From Metarhizium brunneum (taxonomy: Eukaryota > Ascomycota > Sordariomycetes > Hypocreales > Clavicipitaceae), in NCBI RefSeq assembly GCF_013426205.1, contig NC_089422.1, positions 5,580,001 through 5,644,000 of the forward strand: a stretch of 64,000 bases of DNA, written 5' to 3'. Shown here piece after piece: positions 54,701 to 64,000 of this stretch. The notes under the pieces were generated by a model, which was not told the origin of the DNA, searched no databases, and saw only the letters and a list, made by a program, of their open reading frames with translations. Position 1 is the stretch's first letter. Each line of letters starts with the position of its first letter. The position numbers were made by a program, and so were the translations under genes.

Positions 54701-57700
54701 GTGAAACGAGGGCTGTAGAGATCATTATTCTTGGATTTGCTGAGCAAGATACCACGCTGAATGGGAGAGCATGGGTATGCATTCTCGATGATGGCACTGT
54801 TTTCTCCCTCTTGCAGACCAATCTGATCCCGGACTCTGGCGACAAACGCGTCAAGATCTTCGTAGGTTGTTGTAAGTAGGGGGAAATCGCTGAGTGTATA
54901 GGCTGGGGAGGCGTGACTTAAGCCCATAACCGCCCTGACGATCGACTTTTGATACTCATCAACCCAGTCTTTCAGCAAAACTTTGTGTTTCATTTGCTCA
55001 TTGAAGGTAAAATACGCCATCAACTCTCCTTGGACAACGACGGCCGAAATAGTAATGAGTGCAAAGCGCGGTGCTTCTGATGCTCTATTGGTTTCTTGAT
55101 GCTCTGTGTACGGCGATCTAATAATTTGTAAGATCGAGTTGTTATTCTCAAGCTGCTCTTTCACCCCCTCAAAGTTGAAAACGATTTCGACCGGCGTTGG
55201 TAATATGCTCTCCGAGTATCGCGAATCTTTGCAAAGCGAACTAAGACGGGCCCAGTCATTTGGAGTAGCCGAGCGGTGGGCATCTTTTGTGCGACGTACC
55301 ATCTCTACCAGATCTTGACAATTGTCGACATTGACTAGAGTGGGATGAAGTGTAGCAAACAACCCCACCGTATTTGAAGTATCAATGGACTTATCGGCAG
55401 GCTGACGACTGTAACCTTCATTATACATGATTGGAGCGTTCCGTTCCACGAAGGTCTGAATGAAAGAATGGACTAATGCCGCATGCAAGATCTCAGCTGG
55501 CTGCGTCTGAAATGCCTGGTTGGCACGGCCCAAGAGCAGATTTGTTGTGGAATGGTCAATCGTAAATATGGTAGTGTTGGAGTGTTTGACCTGATTTGGA
55601 CGTCCTGTCATACCCCAAAACTCAAGTGGACAGACCATAGGGACTTGTTCCCCCGAGTGAGGAAGAAGTCTGTTTCCAGTGAGATGATGCCTAGCCTTGG
55701 AATCTGTCTCTAAACTGCACCAAGCCTGGAAGGACGTTGGTACCGGAGCAAATGCAGGGATCGGGTTTTTCTGGCTTAATACAGTCTCCAGGTCACCGAG
55801 TATAATGTGCCACGAAGCCAGATCAGCAACGAGACGGTGGACAACAAGAATGAGATAATCGTCTTTTTGTCCATCCGGTTGCACATGATCTGCAACTAAT
55901 AGCGGACCGTGTTGAATATTAACACACTCTTGTGCGCTTTGCAGCACCTGAGTGATTTCATTCTCACCAGAGATGATCGAGTGCTGAAATCGGTACGACC
56001 CTTCAGTTTGAGATGTGATGCGCTGCATCCAGGAGCCGTCACAATCCTGGCTGAACCGAGAACGAAGCATGGAATGACGTTCGACAATGGTCCTGATGGC
56101 CCTTCGCAGACGCTCAGCCTCAATTTTTCTAGTAATCTTCATGACGCTACAGTAATTGAAGTCATCAAAACCATGTGGAGAAAAATGGAAGAAGAGTTGC
56201 TGGCTTGAAGACAAGGGGAATGGTTCATCGATCTTTTCAACAGCCAACGCATCAGCACTGTTTTTTTCGTTTCGAGCATGAGTGGCAATTGCGGCAAGCG
56301 TGCGATACCGAAATACATCTTCCATGCCAATAGAAATACCAACACGGCGACATTGGAAAACCAGCTGCATGGCCGAAATGGAATCCCCGCCCAGATGGAA
56401 AAAGTCATCATTAGTTCCGATCATCTCCGTCGCCAGGTTTAGCACCTTGGCCCAGAGTGGATGTAACTTCTGTTCCATTTCGGTCGTGGGAGTCTGCTTG
56501 ACTGACGCACCGGCGTGCATATATGTTTCTAGCTCACTCCGAGTCAGCGCCGCTGCTCTTCGTTTCAGCATACGACGATCTGTCTTGCAAGAACTGGTCA
56601 GAGGGACAAAGTTCAGAGGCAGAAAGATCGTGGGCACCATGTGCTTGGGCAGCTGGTTTTGTAGCCGGGCCTGAGTGAGAGCCACCTGTACAGAAAATGC
56701 TGTACTTGGAGGAGCAAAGAGATCAGCGTCAATGTCAACGTCGTTGTCATTTAGACTCGCGGGCTTGACAAAGGCAACCAAGAATGAACGAGAGGCTTCT
56801 GATTCCAACGCGAGAACATCCACTACGACACGTTCCGCGCCGTCGAAGCTATTGGATATATGATGCTCAACCTCACCAGGCTCAATGCGTTGGCCCCTAA
56901 GCTTGACTTGGGTGTCCTTGCGCCGGAAGAAACGGATCGACCCGTCTGGGCAATAATGAACCAAATCCCCCGTCTTATAGAGTCGGACACTCTGGTTGTT
57001 ACGGAACCTTTCTGCCCAACCTGGGTTTTCGATAAACGCTGCTGAGGTCTTTAGAGGGTCATTCAAGTAACCGCGGCCAAGAATCGGGCCTTCGATGAGC
57101 AGTTCCCCAATGGCCCCTACCGCTACCAGCTTGTTGTGATCGTCTGGATCGACAATCCAACAGATACAGCCGCTCTCACGGCCAATGTTCCTTGGATCAG
57201 ATGATAGATCTGGGTTGACGAGAGCCAGGACCGAACACTCTGTCGGACCAAATGTCTCCCGAAGAGATACCCGACCCTGCCACATCTTTATATCATCGTA
57301 TGATGGAGTCTCACCAATGAGAATTATGGTTTGTAGTGATGGGACCTGGGTAGGCTCGAGCAGACGAACAACCGGCGGCGTTGTTTGAATCCAGGTAGCG
57401 CCGTATTGTTGAATAGCCTCTGCCAGCGCGTTGACTCGTTGAGACTCCGAAGGTATGCAGACGCAAGCACCTGCCATGAACGTTGCCAGCTGGTCCATGA
57501 TGCTCACGTCCCAGGTGTAGGCGGAAAATTGTAGCACACGAGTAGAACTGTCGATGGATAAGGATTGATGCTGGGCCATCGCACTGGTACAAAACGAAGA
57601 ATGATCGATAACAACGCCTTTGGGTTTCCCGGTTGAACCAGATGTGAAAACCGCATACGCTGCATGTGTAGGCTTGGCTTGTGATGATCGTATGGGCTCC

Positions 57701-60700
57701 GATGGGGGCACGACCCACGACTCATCTTCGCCGTCGCCAATCATGATCATCTCTCTGACCAACGACGAGGCATCCTCAGCTGTTTTGGAGGAGATCATGA
57801 TTTGACAACCCAGATCAGAGCAAATGGTCTGCTTATGGGCAAGGGGGAGAGAAGGATCAAGGAGGGTAAAAGCACCGCCAGCACGGAGGACGGCAAGCAT
57901 GGCCACAGATGTCCACCTAGATTTCTCACAGTGTATGGTTACATATGTCTCCGGTTCAACACCACGGTGGGTCAAAACTCGAGACAGGCTGAACGACAAT
58001 TGATCCAGCTCCGCGTAAGAGAAATCACCATCCCACGCACAAACAGCCTGAGCTGAAGGGGTAGACAGGAAAAATGGCTCGATGGCTTCATGTATGCACA
58101 CCTGTCGCGTCTCGGGGAGAACCTCGTTCCGCAATTGTAACCAGTGAAGATGATCTTCGCTTAGAAGATCGACATCCCGGATTTTTGCATTCGTCAAGGC
58201 TACCGAACTCAGAAGGGCTCTTTCAAAGGCAGCTGCAAGATCATGGACCTGGCTTGGTGTGAATGAGTGCTCGTAGTACCACAGCGCATATTCCATGTCG
58301 TCTTTGGATACAGAAACGTTTAACGTAAGGTCATACTGTAAGATGTATTAGCGACGTCATGTGAATGTAATGCAAAACGTGGAGATGGAAAAAGCTACCT
58401 CTGTCGGGTCGTCACTGTCGACTGTACGTATGGAAAGCCCAGAGGTATGATTGACTTGTTGTTGCTCAGATTTGGTCTGGAATGAGACCACGGTATTGAA
58501 CAAGCCACGTCCAGAAATACCCAACGAATGGTATATCTCGGCCAGCGAGGTGTGCTGATGACCCAGCCCTCGTAGGAAGTCTGAGTGAATCGACTGGACC
58601 AGATCTGCAATGGCGTTGCTGCCGTCCAAGTGCATCTTGCTTACAAGAATATTGATTAAAGGCCCGATGACCTCGTCTATTCCAGCAATCGGCATATTTC
58701 GACCGGTGACCAGATAGCCAAAGCATACAGCATCAGATGCAGTGTAAGCTCTCAGAACCAAACCCCAAGCCAGCTGAACCAGGCTAAACAGGGTGACCCC
58801 ATTCTCTCCACAGAACACTTGAAGTGGGCGAAGATCGTCAAGCTTCCGGGTGACATATGATACTGAACCCGGGTAATTGGGGTCTTGAGAATGGTGTAGA
58901 GTGGGAAGGATACAGTGGTCTGACCCCTCTAGATACGTGGCCCAGAACTGCGTGGCTACTCCACTGGGAAGACTCTGAACATAAGAAATATAATCTTTCA
59001 GAGTTGCCACGGGCTCGGAGAAAACTTGGTCTCCATAAGCACGAGACAGTTGCTGTTCAAGCAAACTCGTTGAAAACCCATCCACCAGAGCGTGAAGGAT
59101 GCGAAACTCACACAAGAGCGCAACGCCTGCACGAGTCACAATGAGTTGCCACGGGCGGGATGCTCTGACACTACCGAACTCTTGAGAGACCGGAGAGTTT
59201 ATACCATCAGCATCGACAAGTATGACATCGCCGGCTGAGTGTCTCAGCACCACTTGGTCCCAGAGCTGGCCCGAATGGCTCTCCACGAAGATGGTGCGGA
59301 GAATGGGATTGTGATTGACAACCTTATGCCATGAGCGTATGAAGCGGTCAACATCAATGCCTTCCATAGTTTGAACCTCCCATGTAGTACTGGTAATGTA
59401 CTGTGCTGCATCCTTGGCTTGACTGAGGAGCATGCCTAGTTGAATGCTTGAACATGGGTAAGCATCCTCGATCTCTGTTATGTCGTGTACTTCTGCCACG
59501 GTGGCAACCGTATCGACTAGATGCGCCAGATCACTGTAGCCGATTTGTAGAAGAGGGAAGTCGGCAAGCGTAAATTGCCTCTGGATTTCCTGGAGCTTCA
59601 CACTGGCCTCGCGCAATGCAGCCTCAAAGGACGAACCCCACTGCCGAATGCGAGCTTGGGGCATAGCTTGGTGATGGGAGATTTCCACCTGCAACTGTCC
59701 ACGATTAACTACAGCTGACACGTCGAAGAGCTCAAATCGAGTGGCAGTGGCTGCTACGTCAAACCGAGTATACTGAGTCTCAGCCATGTGGAATAGTCCC
59801 TGTCGCTGTTCCAACTGTTGGAACGATCCAGCATAGTTGAATACTATCTCGAGGGGCACCTCCAGCGGCAGTTGGCTGCGTCCTGCGGGGTGTAGGAATC
59901 GTGATGCAAAATAAGCCCATCCGTTATTTCGGACTTGTCGTCGCCCATCTTTGGTTCGTTTCACCACCTCGATAAGACTATGCGTCGGGTGCACGGTGAT
60001 TAGGGTAGGCCATATAGTGGTAAACCATCCTACGGTTCGGGATAAATCGATCGAGGGATCCCATACTTCTCTTCCATGTCCCTCGCTATAGATGATTGGG
60101 GCATCTCGATCTGGGAACTGTTTCATGAACGAGTAGACGAGTGCAGCCTGAATGATTTCCACGGGTCTCGTCCGCAAGGCATCATTAGCGTGACCCAAAA
60201 GACTCTCGGTCACTTCTGCATCCAGGGTGAAGCCGATAGAGACAATATCCGAACAAGTGTTAGATCGGCTTGTCAAGCCCCAGTAATCCATGCATGTAAA
60301 GGTTGTCGACAGCGGGACATGGTTCTCTGTAGGTGTCGGATACACTTTCTGAGGGGGGAGTTGTTCCCGGACATGCTGAGCCTGGAGATGGCACCAGGAC
60401 TGAAAGGATAACGATGACTCGATGTTGCGACAACCGCGAGCATTAGAGGCGGAAGATGCCTCCAGGGACTCCTCCAGATCGCTGAGGATAATTCGCCATG
60501 AGACATGGTCTACCACGAGGTGATGCGCCACAAGGAGAATGTATTGCCCCTGACCATGGACTTGATAGAGGTCAACTGCCAGCAAAGGACCACTCACGAT
60601 ATTAAGGCTTTGCTGGGTCTTCAATGCATGGGGCTCAATGGACGCAACATCGGCCACCTCGTGCGATTTGAATAAATAGGGCGAGGACGACTCTGGCTTG

Positions 60701-63700
60701 GAAGTTATGCTCTGCGTCCACAGGCCCTCTGCATCCTGACTAAACCGGGCTCGCAGCATCACGTGATGTCTAACCACCTCGCGGACGGCGTCCTCCAAGT
60801 CTTCCACAGAAACATTTCTTGCGAGAGACAAAAAAAAGCTTTGATTATAGTGATTATGGGACTCCTGCGGCACGACGTCGACAAACATCTCTTGTATCGG
60901 AGACAATGCAAATGATACATCCAGTTCCTCAGGTTGCGGCAGAAGCAGGGCTGTGGTATTTTTCGCACGCGACGCCAGTTTCTCAATCGTGCTCTGGGTC
61001 AAGACATCGCCAACAGACATGGCAATTTGAAGAGCATTTGCACGCGCCACGAGCGACATGGCACTGATGGAATCACCGCCCAGCGCGAGAAAGCTATCGT
61101 CGATGCTGACCTCGCCAAGTGGTAGGTTCAAGACCTTGGCGCACAGCATCCCTAGAGCTCGTTGCATTTCCGTTTCCGGTGCTCGTTTGGTTCTGCGAGG
61201 GTTGATAAAGGCTTTGATGTCCTTCCGATTCAAATTCCTACCCAGATTCTGCAACACACCGCGGTTCACCTTTCCAGATAGCGACAGTGCAATGCGATTC
61301 ACGGGCAGGAAAAGGGTGGGAATCATGTAGGGCGGGATCGTGTCGCGCAGTTCGGACTCGGTCCTCTGCACATCGGCAAGGAACGAGGCTGTTGCTGGTA
61401 GTATGCTCATCTCTGTGGATGATGAGTGGCCATTGGGGAGTTTCTGCAGATGAGGAACCTCTAAGAAAGCGGCGAGGATTGACTTCCCCTGTTGTTCATT
61501 TGGATGAAGAACCTCCGCTGCAACGTTAGTCGCCTGGGGGAACAGGCGATGCACGTGGTGCTCGACGTCGCCCAGTTCAATTCGCTGACCGTGAATTTTT
61601 ACCTGGAGATCTTTGCGGCCGATATATTTCAGGTCCCCGGTAGGTAGTAGCTGCACAAGATCGCCAGTTTTGTACACACGATCTTCTTCGCCGCGAACTC
61701 GCTGGAGCCATCGCATTGATGGAACGAAGACAGATGCTGTCAGTTCCGGGGCATTAAGGTACCCTCGTCCAACAATTGGTCCCTCGATAATTAGCTCACC
61801 TATTGCGCCGATAGGGACCAGTTGCTCGTCATCAGCAGGATCTACAACCCAACAAACACCTCCCATGCCCTTACCGAGCACTTGAGGAGGATGACTTAGG
61901 CTCACCGGGTTTTGCCCAGTTGCGGCACAGGAGCACTCCGCAGGCCCGTACAAATTAATGAGACGGACTTTGTCTTGCCATTTCTCAACATCAGCTTGGG
62001 TCATGGCCTCACCGCTCATGACAAGGATCTGCAGACTGGATACATCGCCTACATCAAGCATTCTAGCCACAGAGGGAGTTAATTCTGCAAAGTTTGCGCG
62101 CGACTCCCTCAAAGAAGCTGGTAGGTTATTCTTAACATTCTTGCTATGTGGAATAAAGATGGAGCCTCCATGCATTAAAGGAAGCAGATGATCGGTGATA
62201 CTGACATCGAATGCATAGGATGCGAATTGGAAGACCCGCGTGCTTTGGTCCATACCGATGAGCCGCCCTACCGCCAGGCTGCTGGTACAGAAGGAGGAAT
62301 GCTCGATAAGGATGCACTTTGGTGTACCGGTAGATCCACTGGTGAAGACGCAGTAGGCAATTTGCCTGGGATCAGAAACCGGAACTGGGAGGGCCACTCC
62401 GTTAGGGAAACCAGAGGACGCAAGATCTTGCCGCGAGCACACCACTACCCGTGCCTCTGGGACCAGTGTGGATGCCAGATCGGCGTGTTTCGCTGATGCT
62501 ACAATTATCTTTGCCTCAACAGCTTCGCAAAGGGATTTCAGGCGGGGGGCTGGCTGTGAAGGATCAAGCAGAAGAAACGCCAAGCCAGCCCGCATCACAC
62601 CAAGCAACGCAATGGCTGTGTTCATGGACTTCTCTGATAAGATAGGGACAATTGTCTCGGGCTTCACTTGGGCTGAGGAGAGTAGGTGCGCTGACAGGCT
62701 GGAGGAAGACGAGTCCAGTTCGCGGTACGTTAGCGTCCCATCCCAGGCGTCCACGGCAATTGCGTCTGGCGTATTTTCACTATAGGATAGAATTAAATCG
62801 TGTACGCAAGCCTGAACACGTGGTGGCAGATGGGCGTTCCGCTTGAGGAGAGATTGCATGCCCTGTGGACTAATCTCCTTCAGATCCCTGACAAACATAG
62901 CGTTATCCATGATTCGGGAAATTGCATTGGATAGTTGGAACAGCATCATTTGCATGACGGCGGGCTCGGTGATGTGGCTGTCAAACGCGACTCGGAACTT
63001 GATTGCGGAGGAAGCCAAGTCGCACGTGAGGTTGATGGCATATGAGGAGAAGGCTTTCTCGTCATGAGCATACTCGTAGGCCACAGAGAAGTCTGACGAT
63101 TCGGTACTTTCTTCATTCATCCACTGAATCACAAGCAGACTCTGGAACTGGCAAGCTAACGCGGCCTCGGGGCTCAGCGAGCGGATGGATTGGAGTCCGG
63201 TCTGCTCGAATCGTATCATTTGGGTTCCCTGTGTTCGGATGTCTCCCAGTGCATCTTTGGTACACATGTTGGGGTCGACGCGAATGCGGATGGGTACTGT
63301 GGCAATAGTTGGGCCTGTCATGTTCTCAATGCCTGGGACTGGAGCGCTGCGTCCAGCGACAGTGGTGCCAAAAACCACATCGTCCGAGCTGCTGTAGCTC
63401 GAGATCACCGCTGCCCAAGCTAGGCGTACTATTGTGGAAATGGTGAAGTCAGAAGACAGCCCACGGAGCGCGAGCGTGTGTTCGAGGAAGCCATCTATGG
63501 ATGGAACATGATGAGCTGAAGGCAGCGGGGGGAACTGTTCGCAGGAAAGGCCCTCGAATTCGTTTCTCCAGAACTCGGAGCTAGCAACATCATCAGCGCG
63601 GCAAATGTAGTCCACGAACCCATTGAACGGACGAGGAGATAACATCTGGCCCATATAGGCTGTTTGCAGATCCTGGACAAGCATAGGGATGGACCATCCA

Positions 63701-64000
63701 TCGTATAAAGCGTGATGCAGCGTCACCACCAGATACCACCCGCCCTGCTTAGAATCCTGCACAATGGCAGCTCTGGCTAGAGGACCCCCCATGCGTATAG
63801 GTATAGAGGCTTCCACTTTGAAATACTCATCCAGATTAGCTGCCTCGTGCCACTCAACTTCAGAATCCAGTACGGCCTGGTATAGTTGTCCATCGGCGTC
63901 TTGGACGATTCGAGTGCGTAGAATGACATTCGCCTTTACGGTCGACTCCCAAGCCTTCTTCATGCTATCGAGGTCGACACCGGACGGCAGCCGTATAGGA
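45520..64000 (-). CDS. Giant non-ribosomal peptide synthetase, 5' end outside the window
   Basis: One gene spans four long open frames joined by three short introns (48940-49034, 53616-53679, 58336-58398). The frame runs off the right edge, so the N-terminus and starter module are missing. More than 6,000 residues are visible. Reading from the edge the order is: C (partial), A-T-E-C, A-T-E-C, A-T-E-C, A-T-CT. Each intron lies after a D(P/R)TE motif near the end of a C domain, where the next exon starts Y(D/G). Thiolation serines are in GGDSIS(A) or GGDSITA. No methyltransferase, thioesterase or reductase domain is seen. The terminal condensation-like domain (SHAQYDGLS) is of the type that releases fungal peptides by macrocyclisation. 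By eye the third A and second E domains are degenerate. Product: probably a cyclic peptide with D-residues, not identified. Confidence 0.95.
48770..53490 (-). other. NRPS module 'c': A(degenerate)-T-E-C
   Basis: The A domain departs from core motifs: FTPESSGKLNG for the A3 loop, GYSPTE for A5 and PRGDLGG where GRGYL is expected. The Asp235 equivalent is kept; hand-read code DTGNYGGVRK. T (FGGDSISAM), E (HHLVIDLVSW, EGHGRE) and C (SHALVDGIS) look intact. Confidence 0.85.
53490..58190 (-). other. NRPS module 'b': A-T-E(degenerate)-C
   Basis: The A domain is intact (FTSGSTGKPKG, FGPTE); hand-read code DVMQIITVLK. T has LGGDSISAM. The E domain reads VHRLVADLASW, so the second His of HHxxxD is Arg, and EGYSRQ replaces EGHGRE. 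Both key positions are changed, so epimerisation is probably lost. C has SHALIDGTS. Confidence 0.85.
58190..64000 (-). other. NRPS module 'a': partial C, then A-T-E-C
   Basis: The partial C domain has HHALYDGWS and the segment RFEQTGLQSI, unlike the later C domains, which have SLAEI. It therefore probably follows a module without an epimerase. The A domain has FTSGSTGTPKC and YGPAE; specificity residues read by hand alignment to GrsA are DVTEVSLCAK. T has LGGDSISAM. E has HHLVVDHVSW and EGHGRE, so it looks active. The following C has HALVDGFS. Confidence 0.85.

Noticed and set aside
45520..63963. Four separate NRPS genes
   Set aside because: The frames join cleanly through short GT-AG introns inside C domains; separate genes would start and stop in the middle of domains.
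42944..64000. Destruxin gene cluster
   Set aside because: The nearby decarboxylase suggested it, but the NRPS shows epimerase domains in three successive modules and no N-methyltransferase domain, unlike the destruxin synthetase as I know it.
1..64000. CRISPR arrays, bacterial operons or intact transposons
   Set aside because: No spaced direct-repeat arrays, no transposase or reverse-transcriptase reading frames and no bacterial ribosome-binding pattern were seen.

Overview
The window looks like nuclear DNA of a filamentous ascomycete. The genes carry many short GT-AG introns (about 50-140 nt). The housekeeping set (Drs1, Bim1/EB1, Vam7, App1) is fungal, and fungal-only families are present (secretory LIP lipase, SigF-like NTF2 protein, rhodopsin-like 7-TM protein, a giant multimodular NRPS). 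Gene content points to Sordariomycetes, most likely Hypocreales. An organomercurial lyase (MerB) is present, which I know from Metarhizium, so a Clavicipitaceae relative is my best guess; this is inference, not proof.

Layout. 0-3.4 kb: a 5'-truncated ankyrin-repeat gene. 4.3-5.9 kb: a secreted M43-type zinc metalloprotease whose C-terminus carries Gly/Pro tandem repeats and then three copies of a short peptide framed by dibasic sites. 7.7-9.3 kb: a flavin monooxygenase, divergent from a SigF-like membrane protein at 10.0-10.8 kb. 11.0-21.2 kb is a housekeeping block: App1 (lipid phosphatase, actin patch), Drs1 (ribosome biogenesis helicase), Bim1/EB1 (microtubule plus end) and Vam7 (vacuolar SNARE). 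22.5-27.6 kb is gene-poor and holds a small unknown gene, an inverted-repeat element and a frameshifted phosphotransferase-like pseudogene. 27.7-29.7 kb encodes a two-TM, proline-rich, coiled-coil protein of unknown function. 30.6 kb has an intron-containing tRNA-Gln(UUG) close to an interstitial telomeric repeat. 31.7-33.1 kb encodes a secreted lipase. 35.2-36.0 kb encodes the MerB-type lyase.

From 36.9 kb to the right edge every gene is on the minus strand and the set looks like a biosynthetic gene cluster: a seven-exon P450, a seven-TM rhodopsin-like protein, a thioesterase-like remnant, a PLP-dependent group II decarboxylase and a giant NRPS (45.5 kb to beyond 64 kb). The visible NRPS part is (C)-A-T-E-C-A-T-E*-C-A*-T-E-C-A-T-CT, where * marks domains with damaged core motifs. 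It ends in a fungal-type macrocyclising condensation domain, so a cyclic peptide with several D-residues is predicted. The neighbouring decarboxylase could supply an achiral amino acid (beta-alanine or GABA), possibly to the terminal module, the only complete one without an epimerase. No N-methyltransferase domain is visible, so this does not resemble the destruxin synthetase.

Exon-intron structures were assembled by eye from splice motifs, reading frame and family conservation. No alignment or database search was run. Residue numbers follow these models.
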